Shown here piece after piece: positions 1 through 16,330 of a stretch of DNA of 53,197 bases. Within the stretch, counting starts at the first letter, position 1; each line of letters starts with the position of its first letter. The notes below the pieces were generated by a model. That model worked only from the letters and a program-made list of their open reading frames with translations, searched no databases and was not told the origin of the DNA. The position numbers and the translations under genes were made by a program. This DNA comes from Deltaproteobacteria bacterium Ga0077539 (GTDB lineage: Bacteria > Myxococcota_A > Polyangia > Polyangiales > Ga0077539): positions 1-53,197 of the forward strand of contig LNEO01000177.1 in assembly GCA_001465015.1 (NCBI GenBank), in the 5' to 3' direction.

Positions 1-110
1 AGACGCAGACAGCGACGTTCATCGTGCTGCTCACGTCGGTGGTCGCCGCCGGCATGATCTTCTTGATGGACCGCTTCTGGGGCGCCATCACGGCCTGGGC
101 GATCAAGTGA
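1..110 (+). CDS. secE: SecE preprotein translocase subunit (3' end only)
   Basis: Only the last 35 codons are present, read in frame from base 3 to a TGA at 108-110. The peptide has a hydrophobic membrane span followed by MDRFWGAITAWAIK, which fits the C-terminal transmembrane helix of SecE, the small essential subunit of the SecYEG protein-export channel. Its position directly before nusG is the classical secE-nusG-rplKAJL-rpoBC order, which supports the call. The 5' part lies outside the window, so length and start cannot be judged. Confidence 0.85.
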   Translation, partial: TQTATFIVLLTSVVAAGMIFLMDRFWGAITAWAIK

Positions 111-367
111 TCGTGGTCGCGAAGTCCGTCGGGGGACGCGGCTTCGTGCTGTGCTGATTGAGTCGCTCGAGGGGGGTTTGGGGCAAAGGGGCGCGTGACA
201 GCTTCGGGGAGTGCGTGCTAGTACCGCCGTCCCTCGCACGGGAAGTGGTTTGTCGTCGGGGCGCGCGCCGAGCGCGTGCGACCCAACGAAACCAGGTTTT
301 TCCTGCGAATATTCGTGAGACTCGCCGTTCCTACGAGGGCGGCGCGAAGGTGAACGGGGCTCCCCCC
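111..367. other. secE-nusG spacer
   Basis: This 257-base gap is unusually long for secE-nusG. It contains a palindromic CGAATATTCG near 316-325 and short GC-rich inverted repeats, but no clear -35/-10 pair. An upstream in-frame extension of nusG exists here but has no homology-like content. I see no tRNA or ORF that I would support. Confidence 0.4.
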
Positions 368-901
368 ATGGCGATGCGCTACTACATCATTCAGGCGTAC
401 AGCGGCTTCGAGGGCCAGGTGAAATCCAGCTTGCAGGAGCGGATCAAGAACGCTGGCATGCAGAAGCTGTTCGGCGAAATCCTCGTTCCGAGCGAGGAGG
501 TGCAGGTCAACCGCAACGGCAAGAGCCGCACCGAGAAGCGCCGCTTCTATCCTGGCTATGTGTTCGTTCAGATGGAGATGAACGAGCAGACCTGGCACCT
601 CGTGAAAGAGACGCCGAAGGTCACCGGCTTCATCGGCGACCAGAACCCGACGCCCGTGAAGGACAAAGAGATCCAGGCGATCGTGGACCAGATGGAGAAG
701 GGCACTTCTCCGGCCGCGGTTCGCGCGCACTTCGACGTGGGCGATCAGGTCCGCGTGGTGTCTGGCGCCTTCGCGAACTTCTCGGGCACGGTCGAAGAGG
801 TCAAGGCCGACCGACAGAAGGTGAAGGTCATCGTTCCGATCTTCGGGCGGCCGACGCCGGTCGAGCTTGGCTACAGCGAGGTCGAGAAGTTTACGGCGTA
901 G
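368..901 (+). CDS. nusG: Transcription termination/antitermination protein NusG
   Basis: NusG binds RNA polymerase across the cleft, suppresses pausing and links to Rho or to ribosomal S10. The 177-residue protein has the usual length. The N-terminal NGN domain (about residues 4-110) contains RFYPGYVF at 59-66, and the KOW motif (GDQVRVVSGAFANFSGTV) lies at about 125-142. I chose the ATG at 368 (MAMRYYIIQAYSG) because family members start at this point; the open frame extends upstream to 158 but that part is not NusG-like. No strong Shine-Dalgarno is visible before the ATG. It is followed by a 206-base gap and rplK. Confidence 0.95.
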   Translation: MAMRYYIIQAYSGFEGQVKSSLQERIKNAGMQKLFGEILVPSEEVQVNRNGKSRTEKRRFYPGYVFVQMEMNEQTWHLVKETPKVTGFIGDQNPTPVKDKEIQAIVDQMEKGTSPAAVRAHFDVGDQVRVVSGAFANFSGTVEEVKADRQKVKVIVPIFGRPTPVELGYSEVEKFTA

Positions 902-1035
902 TCCACGCGCTCAGCGCGACGCCCGAGGCCGTTCGACCGCGTCCGCGCAGCGAACAGCTGACGAAGACGTGCCGCGAAGCGGTCCAGAGCTCCAGCGTCC
1001 CGCCGGCGTGAATCGAAGAAAGTGCACGGGGGGGC

Positions 1036-1064
1036 TTGGACACCATTCCAATTTGCGGTAAACG
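1036..1064 (+). promoter_or_regulatory. Candidate sigma-70 promoter of the rplK operon
   Basis: TTGGAC at 1036-1041 and TAAACG at 1059-1064 are separated by exactly 17 bases, in a locally AT-richer stretch between nusG and rplK. It is the best promoter match in this gap and would produce a leader of about 35-40 bases. Transcription of rplK from its own promoter is common in bacteria. This is a pattern match by eye only. Confidence 0.42.
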
Positions 1065-1069
1065 GCCGC

Positions 1070-1086
1070 CCCCGTCGCTGACGGGG
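1070..1086 (+). other. Leader hairpin before rplK
   Basis: CCCCGTC (1070-1076), loop GCT, GACGGGG (1080-1086) form a perfect 7-bp stem-loop just downstream of the candidate promoter and about 20 bases before the rplK start codon. There is no T-run, so it is not an intrinsic terminator. It could protect the 5' end of the mRNA or take part in ribosomal protein autoregulation. Confidence 0.4.
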
Positions 1087-1107
1087 AACTCAGTTCGAGG
1101 ATAGATC

Positions 1108-1533
1108 ATGGCGAAGAAGGTTGTTGGTCAGATCAAGATCCAGGCGCCCGGCGGCGAAGCGAAGCCAGGCCCCCCGATCGGTCCGGTTCTTGGTGCAGCG
1201 GGCGTGAACATCCCGATGTTCATCAAGGACTTCAACGCGAAGACCGCCGGGCAGAAGGGCATCACGATCCCGGTCGTCATCACGGTCTACTCGGACAAGA
1301 GCTTCACGTACGAGCTCAAGACGCCCCCCGCGTCGGTGCTGCTCGTCAAGGCGCTCGGCAAGGACAAGGGCAGCGCCAAGCCCAACCGCGACAAGATCGG
1401 CAAGCTCCCGATGTCGAAGGTCGTCGAGATCGCGAAGCAGAAGATGCCCGATCTCAACTGCGACGACCTCGAGGCGGCCAAGCGCATGGTCATGGGCACC
1501 GCTCGCTCGATGGGCATCGAGATCGAGGGCTGA
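1108..1533 (+). CDS. rplK: 50S ribosomal protein L11
   Basis: L11 forms the GTPase-associated centre of the large subunit with L10 and L7/L12, near the thiostrepton site. The 141-residue length is standard. The N-terminal domain has the [16 protein letters not shown] signature at about residues 20-35, and the C-terminal rRNA-binding domain ends [17 protein letters not shown] element lies about 8 bases before the ATG. It is the first gene of rplK-rplA-rplJ-rplL, separated from rplA by an unusually long 225-base gap. Confidence 0.97.
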   Translation: MAKKVVGQIKIQAPGGEAKPGPPIGPVLGAAGVNIPMFIKDFNAKTAGQKGITIPVVITVYSDKSFTYELKTPPASVLLVKALGKDKGSAKPNRDKIGKLPMSKVVEIAKQKMPDLNCDDLEAAKRMVMGTARSMGIEIEG

Positions 1534-1684
1534 AAGTTTCATCTGCGACCCTCTGCGTTGCGACGAGCGCGCAGGGGATCGGGCGATCCCGAGACGCTCG
1601 CGCGTCGGAACGCTCGGTTCGTCGCAGAGAAGTTCGCGCGAGCGCACTGGACCACCGTCGGCGTCCTCGCAATGGTGCGGAGAG

Positions 1685-1749
1685 CTGCGGTGGCAGGCCT
1701 GGTGAAAACCTCGTCGTGACACGCGACGAGGCGCTCAGCTGGGCCGCAG
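1685..1749 (+). promoter_or_regulatory. Structured leader before rplA (possible L1 or L10 autoregulatory site)
   Basis: Directly before the rplA Shine-Dalgarno (AGGAGG at about 1748-1753) the RNA can fold into an outer stem CTGCGG (1685-1690) with CCGCAG (1744-1749), enclosing a perfect 8-bp hairpin CCTCGTCG (1709-1716), loop TGACACG, CGACGAGG (1724-1731). The outer stem partly covers the ribosome-binding site, so folding could control translation. Ribosomal protein operons are often autoregulated by L1 or the L10-L12 complex. Here rplJ follows rplA by one base, leaving no room for a leader at the usual L10 position. Which protein binds, if any, is inference. Confidence 0.4.
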
Positions 1750-1758
1750 GAGGAATGA

Positions 1759-2472
1759 ATGGCGAAGATCACCAAAAAGCGCCAGTCGATCAACAAAGAG
1801 GTCGACACCGCGAAGCGCTACTCGCTCGACGAGGCAGCGCAGCTCGTGAAGAAGGGTGCGAAGGCGAAGTTCGACGAGACCGTCGAGATCGCCGTGCGAC
1901 TCGGGGTGAACCCGAAGCACGCCGATCAGATGGTCCGTGGCGCCATCGTGCTGCCGCACGGCACCGGTCAAACGGTGCGCGTGCTCGTGTTCGCGAAGGG
2001 CGAAAAGGCGAAGGATGCGCAGACTGCCGGAGCCGACCACGTCGGCGCCGAGGAGCTCGTGCAGCGGGTCGCGGACGGCTTTCTCGATTTCGACCGCGTC
2101 ATCGCGACCCCGGACATGATGGGTCAGGTCGGTAAGCTCGGTAAGGTCCTCGGACCCCGCGGCCTCATGCCGAACCCGAAGGTCGGCACGGTGACGTTCG
2201 ACGTATCGAACGCCGTGCGCGAGTCCAAGGGCGGCAAGGTCGAGTACCGCGTCGAGAAGGCGGGCATCGTGCACGCGCGTCTCGGCAAGGCGAGCTTCAC
2301 GGCCGAAGCGATCCGCGAGAACGCCAACGCTCTCGTCAACGCGCTCGTGCGCGCCAAGCCGCCGAGCGCCAAGGGCACCTACCTCAAGAGCATCACGCTC
2401 TCGACGACGCAGGGCCCTGGCGTGAAGGTCGACACTGCGGTGTTCACCGCGGCCAAGACGGAGGAGAGCTGA
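1759..2472 (+). CDS. rplA: 50S ribosomal protein L1
   Basis: L1 forms the mobile stalk that helps release deacylated tRNA from the E site and commonly represses its own operon. The protein is 237 residues, a normal length, with the family signature [19 protein letters not shown] at about 131-149. The start at 1759 is supported by a strong AGGAGG about 5 bases upstream. The stop is one base before the rplJ ATG, which indicates translational coupling. Confidence 0.97.
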   Translation: MAKITKKRQSINKEVDTAKRYSLDEAAQLVKKGAKAKFDETVEIAVRLGVNPKHADQMVRGAIVLPHGTGQTVRVLVFAKGEKAKDAQTAGADHVGAEELVQRVADGFLDFDRVIATPDMMGQVGKLGKVLGPRGLMPNPKVGTVTFDVSNAVRESKGGKVEYRVEKAGIVHARLGKASFTAEAIRENANALVNALVRAKPPSAKGTYLKSITLSTTQGPGVKVDTAVFTAAKTEES

Positions 2473-2473
2473 C

Positions 2474-3052
2474 ATGAACCGCACTGAGAAGACCGCAGCG
2501 ATCGCGGACATCAAGGTTAAGTTCGACAAGGCCATCTCGGTGGCCCTGGTGGACTTCAAGGGTCTGTCAGTCGGTTACGTCAGCCAGCTCCGCCGCGAGT
2601 TCAAGAAGGCGAAGATCGAGTACCGGGTCGTCAAGAACACGGTGATTCGTCACGCCCTCAAGGACTCGGCGTACGCGAAGCTCGTCGGCGACCTGTCGCC
2701 CGACCGCAAGAACAGCACGAAGGCTCACGCGTCTCTGCGCGGGATGACCGGCGTGGCCTGGTCCTACGAGGATCCGGGCGCGGCGGCGAAGATCATCCTG
2801 AAGTTCAAGAAGGACCACGGCGACAAGGTCAAGGGCCTCACGGTCAAGACCGGCTTGTTGTCGGGCGACTTGATGGAGGCCGAGGCGCTGTCGAAGGTGC
2901 CGGGTCTCAAGGAGACGCAGGCGCAGATCTACGGCATGTTGCTGGCCCCTGGCGCTGAGCTCTACATGTCCCTCGTGGGTCCGGGCGCGATGATCGTCGC
3001 CCTCCTCGAGGCGCACGTGGCCAAGCTCGAAGCCGAAGGTAAGACGGGCTGA
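2474..3052 (+). CDS. rplJ: 50S ribosomal protein L10
   Basis: L10 anchors L7/L12 dimers to the ribosome. At 192 residues it is longer than the usual 165-175. The N-terminal rRNA-binding part (VALVDFKGLSVGYVSQLRREF, EYRVVKNTVIRHAL) is clear, and the C-terminal helix that carries L12 dimers follows ALLEAHVAKLEAEG. The extra residues seem spread through the middle (around SPDRKNSTKAHASLRGM) rather than forming a separate domain. The start overlaps the rplA Shine-Dalgarno context (GAGGAG in the last rplA codons). Confidence 0.95.
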   Translation: MNRTEKTAAIADIKVKFDKAISVALVDFKGLSVGYVSQLRREFKKAKIEYRVVKNTVIRHALKDSAYAKLVGDLSPDRKNSTKAHASLRGMTGVAWSYEDPGAAAKIILKFKKDHGDKVKGLTVKTGLLSGDLMEAEALSKVPGLKETQAQIYGMLLAPGAELYMSLVGPGAMIVALLEAHVAKLEAEGKTG

Positions 3053-3063
3053 CAGCGCACCCC

Positions 3064-3090
3064 GAGTCCCCGCGCACGACAGAGGGACTC
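3064..3090 (+). other. rplJ-rplL intercistronic hairpin
   Basis: GAGTCCC at 3064-3070 and GGGACTC at 3084-3090 form a perfect 7-bp inverted repeat in the 87-base gap between rplJ and rplL. No T-run follows, so it is not a classical terminator. It may be a processing or stability element that helps set the high L7/L12 to L10 ratio. The functional reading is inference. Confidence 0.4.
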
Positions 3091-3139
3091 TGATTACCCA
3101 CACAAAGTTTCAAAAGAGTTCAACAGGAGATTTTCGACT

Positions 3140-3517
3140 ATGGAAACGCAGCAGCTCGTCGACACGATCAGCAAGCTCACCCTCAAGCAGGCGGCGGACC
3201 TCGCAACGGAGCTCAAGAAGGCGCTCGGCCTCGAGAACATCTCGTTCGGTGGCGGCGGTGGCGGTGGCGGAAACGCCGCTGCTCCGGTTGAGCAGAAGGT
3301 CGAGCAGACGGAGTTCACCGTCGAGCTCACCGCCGCTGGCGCCAAGAAGATCGACGTCATCAAGGTCGTCCGTGAGATCACCGGGCTCGGCCTCGGCGAG
3401 GCGAAGGCGCTCGTCGAAGGCGCGCCGAAGGTTCTCAAGGAGAACATCGCCAAGGCCGAAGCCGAGGACCTCAAGAAGAAGCTCGAGGGCGCCGGCGCCC
3501 AAGTGACCCTCAAGTAG
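3140..3517 (+). CDS. rplL: 50S ribosomal protein L7/L12
   Basis: L7/L12 forms the stalk that recruits translational GTPases. The protein is 125 residues. The N-terminal dimerisation helices (about 1-34) and the C-terminal factor-binding domain ([43 protein letters not shown]) are typical. The hinge between them is unusual: eight consecutive glycines at 37-44, then NAAAPVEQK, in place of the usual Ala/Pro/Val-rich linker. An AGGAG lies about 11 bases before the ATG. Confidence 0.97.
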   Translation: METQQLVDTISKLTLKQAADLATELKKALGLENISFGGGGGGGGNAAAPVEQKVEQTEFTVELTAAGAKKIDVIKVVREITGLGLGEAKALVEGAPKVLKENIAKAEAEDLKKKLEGAGAQVTLK

Positions 3518-3539
3518 TCACTGGCGCGGCTCGAGCGCG

Positions 3540-3556
3540 CGTCGCCGCAAGCGACG
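3540..3556 (+). other. Hairpin after rplL (possible attenuator)
   Basis: CGTCGC (3540-3545), loop CGCAA, GCGACG (3551-3556) form a 6-bp stem 22 bases after the rplL stop. In many bacteria partial termination between rplL and rpoB sets the ratio of ribosomal protein to polymerase. There is no T-run here, so the role is uncertain; it could equally end transcripts converging from the minus-strand gene at 3720-4076. Confidence 0.3.
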
Positions 3557-3719
3557 ACGCGATGATCGAACCGACCGAGGCGACGTTGATCGTGCCAGTT
3601 GCACGGTGGACGTCGCCTCTGTGCATTTCGTGGGGCGGATGCACGGTCACGACGGCCATCGCGTCCATGGCAGCCATCGCAGCCATCGTCCGCAACGACC
3701 GCAGCGCGGTCCGCGCTGG

Positions 3720-4076
3720 TCAGTTGCGCTGCGACGTCGGGGTCGACTGCGCCATGAACTCGAGTCCCTGGCGCGTGATCAGAAAGCGCACCGTGCCGTG
3801 GCCGCGTTCGGTGTCGATCGTCGCCTCGAACGACGGGCCGCCCACGGTGCCGAGCAGCATGTCCTTGCGGAGGTTATCGATGCGTCCCTCGACGAGCGGC
3901 GCCTTGATTTGAGCGCTGCCGCCGTCGGTGCGGTAGAGGTTCCACGCGGCGTCGAAGAGCACGCGCGCCAGCGCCGGGGTGAGCGGCTGCGTGCTGAACA
4001 ACACCGAGATGAGCTGCCATTTGAACCGGTCGTCGTCCGGCGGAGCGTCGGGGGCGTCGTCGTTGAATTCAGACAT
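3720..4076 (-). CDS. Conserved-looking hypothetical protein between rplL and rpoB
   Basis: This 118-residue protein is encoded on the opposite strand inside the rplL-rpoB gap. I recognise no family. It starts with an acidic, disordered-looking segment (SEFNDDAPDAPPDDD) followed by a compact helical/strand region with mixed hydrophobics (KWQLISVLFSTQPLTPALARVLFDAAWNLYR) and a strand-rich end (GTVRFLITRQGLEFMAQ). There is no signal peptide or membrane segment, so it is probably cytoplasmic. Codon third positions are G/C-rich on the minus strand and the sequence is well balanced, unlike antisense shadow frames. It converges on rplL and diverges from rpoB. Function unknown. Confidence 0.6.
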   Translation of the reverse strand: MSEFNDDAPDAPPDDDRFKWQLISVLFSTQPLTPALARVLFDAAWNLYRTDGGSAQIKAPLVEGRIDNLRKDMLLGTVGGPSFEATIDTERGHGTVRFLITRQGLEFMAQSTPTSQRN

Positions 4077-4461
4077 GGTTGTCTTCTGATATGGACTGCT
4101 TCTGTCGCTCTGGAATGGTCGGTCGGCAAGGATCGGGCCAGGGGGACTTGCGCGGCGGTGGCTGCTGGGCTAGAAGGCCGCTCCCTCGCTCGAGTTGCAT
4201 CGGTTGGATGCAGCGACGGGCGAGTTAGTAGCCCCACTGGAGGAGACGAGAGGCCGAAGCCGAAGCGTCGAACGCGGGACAACCGCAGTCACAGTCGCCC
4301 GACCGATCGTCCGAGTCATACTACTCCGAACGGCACCGGCGCGCCGCACCGATCTCGCGACGCTCGAGTCTCGAGCGCAACAGATCGAGGCAGCACGGTT
4401 GCTCACTCGCGTTTACGCCGCGCGCGAAGGCCCTCTCGCCTGACTCGCTCAGAGAGGATCC
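4077..4461. other. Divergent spacer upstream of rpoB
   Basis: This 385-base stretch between the minus-strand small gene and rpoB has no ORF that I support. It should hold promoters for both. The best plus-strand candidate is given separately at 4148-4176. A GAGAGGA Shine-Dalgarno precedes the rpoB ATG. Confidence 0.5.
4148..4176 (+). promoter_or_regulatory. Candidate rpoBC promoter
   Basis: TTGCGC at 4148-4153 and TAGAAG at 4171-4176 have a 17-base spacer. The -35 match is weak. The position, just outside the start of the minus-strand gene, fits an independent rpoBC promoter made necessary by the inverted gene upstream. Confidence 0.28.
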
Positions 4462-8652
<4,191 letters not shown>

Positions 8653-8687
8653 TTCGTTTCTCGAGGAAATAGAAAGGTCGAACTCAA

Positions 8688-13316
<4,629 letters not shown>

Positions 13317-13433
13317 GCGGTAGTTCCTCGCGCTGAGCGAGACGGGTCGAAACGGCAGACAGCGTCCGAGGGGGGACGCATCGAGGGGAGCGCGTGTGGT
13401 CCGTCTCGGGCCGCGCGTGTCATCCTCGACGCG

Positions 13434-14147
13434 ATGCGCCTCTGTGCCCGCAGATCGATCGTCCCTTCGACACTCGCGCTGCTGGCGCTGCGTGTTCCGC
13501 TCGCTGGGTGCCAGCCACCAACGAGCGCGACGCACGCGACCGTCGCCGACGTCCGACCGCTCGTCGATGACGTCGCACGTCTCAACGTCGACGCAGGCGT
13601 CGCAGTGGACCCTTCGCTCGCGGCGACCGCTCGGGCTCGGGACTCGATCCCCGGGGTCCGATGCTCGGTGTCGCGGCAGGGAGCGCTCTATCCTCCCAGC
13701 GAATTCGCAGCTGAAGACGTCAACGCAGACGGCCAGCTCGACCTCGTCGAGCGCGTCTCGACGCTCTACGCCGAGAGCGACGGCAGCTTCTTCATCCTGC
13801 CAAACAGCGCGCGGATCACGCTGCCGTGGGCGCGCATCGGCCGCGGCGAGCGCTGCGTGCTCGACGACTCGAGCGCGCTCGACTACGCGCGCCGCCGCTG
13901 TCCTTCGAGACCGACACGGCTCATCGACCCGCGCCTGCGCTCGATCGACGAAGCTCGCAGCGCCGCGCTCGAGGCCGTGGCCTGCGCGCGCGCGTGGGGT
14001 GTGAGCGCCGAGGAGATCCGCCGATCGCTCGCTCGCGAGCTGCCGTCTGGACGAAGCCCCGCCGTCAGCACGCGCGCGTTAGGCCGCTTCGCTGAGCTGC
14101 TGAACCCTCCGTGGACGCTGCAGGCGCGGCCCAGCCGTGCTCGCTGA
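13434..14147 (+). CDS. Lipoprotein with one Asp-rich repeat module
   Basis: The 237-residue protein has a lipoprotein signal peptide (lipobox PLAGC, Cys26). It contains a DVNADGQLDLVE segment (about 95-106) that looks like the calcium-binding D-x-[DN]-x-D-G-x-x-D loops of FG-GAP/EF-hand-like repeats. After that come a Cys-containing stretch and a helical motif VACARAWGVSAEEIRRSLARELP. The same arrangement occurs twice more in the next gene, so the two genes are tandem paralogues. It should be anchored on the periplasmic side or outer membrane. No catalytic residues are evident; function unknown. It begins 117 bases after rpoC and could be a separate unit. Confidence 0.75.
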   Translation: MRLCARRSIVPSTLALLALRVPLAGCQPPTSATHATVADVRPLVDDVARLNVDAGVAVDPSLAATARARDSIPGVRCSVSRQGALYPPSEFAAEDVNADGQLDLVERVSTLYAESDGSFFILPNSARITLPWARIGRGERCVLDDSSALDYARRRCPSRPTRLIDPRLRSIDEARSAALEAVACARAWGVSAEEIRRSLARELPSGRSPAVSTRALGRFAELLNPPWTLQARPSRAR

Positions 14148-14206
14148 AGTTCTCCCCCACCGCTACGGAACCGTCGTCGGATGTGTCATCGTTGTGGGGG
14201 TCACCC

Positions 14207-16228
14207 GTGCGCCGAACAGCACCACCCTCGCTCCTGGCGGTCGCAGCGCTCTTGTCGCCGTTCGCTCGCGCGGCGGTGTGCGCTGCGCAGCCTGCGCCAG
14301 CGTCGCTTTCTCCGGCGATGCGCGCGTGCGAGCGCGCCCGGGCTGCGTTCGATCGATCGATGCAGGCGGCGGCCGCTTCGGTGCGGGTGCCGCGCACGTC
14401 GACGCTCCGCCCGCAGGGCTACGAGTCGTGCCACGACGCTGGCCGAGGGGCCTGGCTCGTGAGCGTCGAGCGCCCACGGGTGCGCCGCTTCGAAGGCCGC
14501 GCCGTCCTGACCGGCGGTGAGGTCGTCCTGACGTTTTTCTCCGACTCGCAACCGGCGATCCGCGCGAGCGGAGAGATGCTCGGTCCGCACCGCCTCGTCG
14601 AAGACCGACCGCCGCATTTGGTGGTCGTGAAGGACTTCGACGGCGACTCGGTGGGCGAGCTCGCGTTCGAGTCGCGGCAGTCGGGGAGCCGCTCTCTCTT
14701 TGTGTTCACGGCGCGCGAGGGGCGCGTCGAGCGCTTCGCGCTGCCTGGGCACCTGCAAGCCAACGGGGCGCTCGACGTCGACAGAGACGGCCAGATCGAC
14801 CTCGTCGAGTACGTCTCGTTCGCCTCGAACGAGGCTTGTCGAGAGCGCTCGTTGAACGGCGGCGACTTGATTTCATGGGTTTCGATCCGCAGCGGCGCCA
14901 CCTATCGCCCGGACGGCGACGGCGCGCGGGCGTGGCTTCGGGCGCACTGCCCCGAGAGACCTCAGGTGATCGTGCCGTCCTTCGGTGTCACGCCGCTCAA
15001 CGCCACGACGGTGTTTCGTCAGATGCTCGAGAGGGTGGCGTGCGCGAGGGCGTGGGGCATGAGCGCCGAGGCGATCACCCGGACGTTTCCGGCTCGATGG
15101 CCCGCGCCGCTCGCCTGCGTGACGGCCGCGGAGCTCACGAGCTTCGCCGCGTCCTTGCGCCCTCCCGTGACGCTGGCGCCCTTCACGGGCGTCACTGCTC
15201 CCGCCGAGGGAGCCGAGACCCATTTCGAGCGCTTCGAGCCCGACGCCTTCGAGCCATCGTCGCTCCCGGTGCCCCAGGAGCTGCCGGCGCTCGTGCGCCG
15301 CTGCGCCGCGAATGAATCGGCGATGCGGCGGGCGATCACGACGGCCGTCGCCGCGTCCAATCAATCGTTGTCGACAGACGAGCTCGAAGAGTTCTTCGGG
15401 GACTTTTCGAACTGCTTCGTGAGCGAGGCGCGCGACGCGTGGATGACCTCTTTCGATCGACTTCGATGGGTCGAAAACACCGAAACGGACGAGAACGGCG
15501 TCGAGGGCGCGAGCCGCATCATGCACCTCGACGTCAACGGCCGCGCGGTCTCGCAGCGCGCTGACACGATCGAGCGCTTCGAAGGGCGGAGCGGGTATCG
15601 CCGCGTGATCGCGACCTTCGATTTCGACGGCGATCAGCGAAGCGAAGCGTTCGTGCGATCGGTCTACTCCGATAGCGAGGACTACGGCGGTCGGGAAATC
15701 GAGCTCCTCACAGTCGCGAACGGAGCGGTGCGCCCATACGCACCGCCAGGGGGCGTCCCTCCGTTCTCACAGCTCGTCGACTTCGATGGCGACGAGCGGC
15801 CGGACCTGCTGAACACTCGTTGTCATCGGCGAGACGAGGACGACGAGGACGACGAATCCGGCGGGCCGTATTGCCTTGCACACAGCCTTGCAGACGGGAG
15901 GTTCTCGACGGATGACGCCGTCGCTCGTCGATTGATCGCCCAGCAGTGTTCGGCCCCGCCCGAGCGCATCGTAAGCGTCGGAGAGCGAGGCGGTTCGATC
16001 GATCGCTCCGAGACGTTCGGAGCGATCCTGTGCGCGCGCTACTACGGAGAGAGCGCCGAGCGAATCGTGCACAGAATCTACGTCGAGTCGCGCAACCGCG
16101 ACGACGATGACCGGCGCTGGCTGTTCGGCATCGCCCCGACTGCCGCGCGAAGGATGCCGTTTACGTTGCCGCGCCCCGCGCCGGTGCGGTCGCAGCCGAC
16201 CGCGGCGGACGCTGGCCTCGCCCCGTAA
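14207..16228 (+). CDS. Exported protein with Asp-rich FG-GAP-like loops and two copies of the same module
   Basis: I place the start at GTG 14207 (MRRTAPPSLLAVAALLSPFARA), which gives a signal peptide and 673 residues with a GGGGG ribosome-site-like run just upstream; the frame is open further upstream to 14111. Four D-x-D-x-D loops occur (DFDGDSVGE, DVDRDGQID, DFDGDQRSE, DFDGDERPD). Two modules match the preceding gene: a loop, then a Cys, then a helical motif, VACARAWGMSAEAITRTF in the middle and ILCARYYGESAERIVHRIY near the C-terminus. An acidic patch (RRDEDDEDDESGG) lies in the last third. Probably periplasmic or surface exposed and calcium-binding; exact function unknown. Confidence 0.75.
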   Translation: MRRTAPPSLLAVAALLSPFARAAVCAAQPAPASLSPAMRACERARAAFDRSMQAAAASVRVPRTSTLRPQGYESCHDAGRGAWLVSVERPRVRRFEGRAVLTGGEVVLTFFSDSQPAIRASGEMLGPHRLVEDRPPHLVVVKDFDGDSVGELAFESRQSGSRSLFVFTAREGRVERFALPGHLQANGALDVDRDGQIDLVEYVSFASNEACRERSLNGGDLISWVSIRSGATYRPDGDGARAWLRAHCPERPQVIVPSFGVTPLNATTVFRQMLERVACARAWGMSAEAITRTFPARWPAPLACVTAAELTSFAASLRPPVTLAPFTGVTAPAEGAETHFERFEPDAFEPSSLPVPQELPALVRRCAANESAMRRAITTAVAASNQSLSTDELEEFFGDFSNCFVSEARDAWMTSFDRLRWVENTETDENGVEGASRIMHLDVNGRAVSQRADTIERFEGRSGYRRVIATFDFDGDQRSEAFVRSVYSDSEDYGGREIELLTVANGAVRPYAPPGGVPPFSQLVDFDGDERPDLLNTRCHRRDEDDEDDESGGPYCLAHSLADGRFSTDDAVARRLIAQQCSAPPERIVSVGERGGSIDRSETFGAILCARYYGESAERIVHRIYVESRNRDDDDRRWLFGIAPTAARRMPFTLPRPAPVRSQPTAADAGLAP

Positions 16229-16330
16229 CCGCTCACTCCTCCCGGTTGGAAGAAGACGCGCAACGAGTTCACGCGGGCGCGTGTCGCCAACCGAAGGCGG
16301 AGCTGTTGTCCCCCTTGCGCTGTTGGGCGA

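Noticed and set aside
1716..2135. 139-codon plus-strand frame overlapping the start of rplA
   Set aside because: Arg/Gly-rich shadow frame with no ribosome site; rplA in the other frame is certain.
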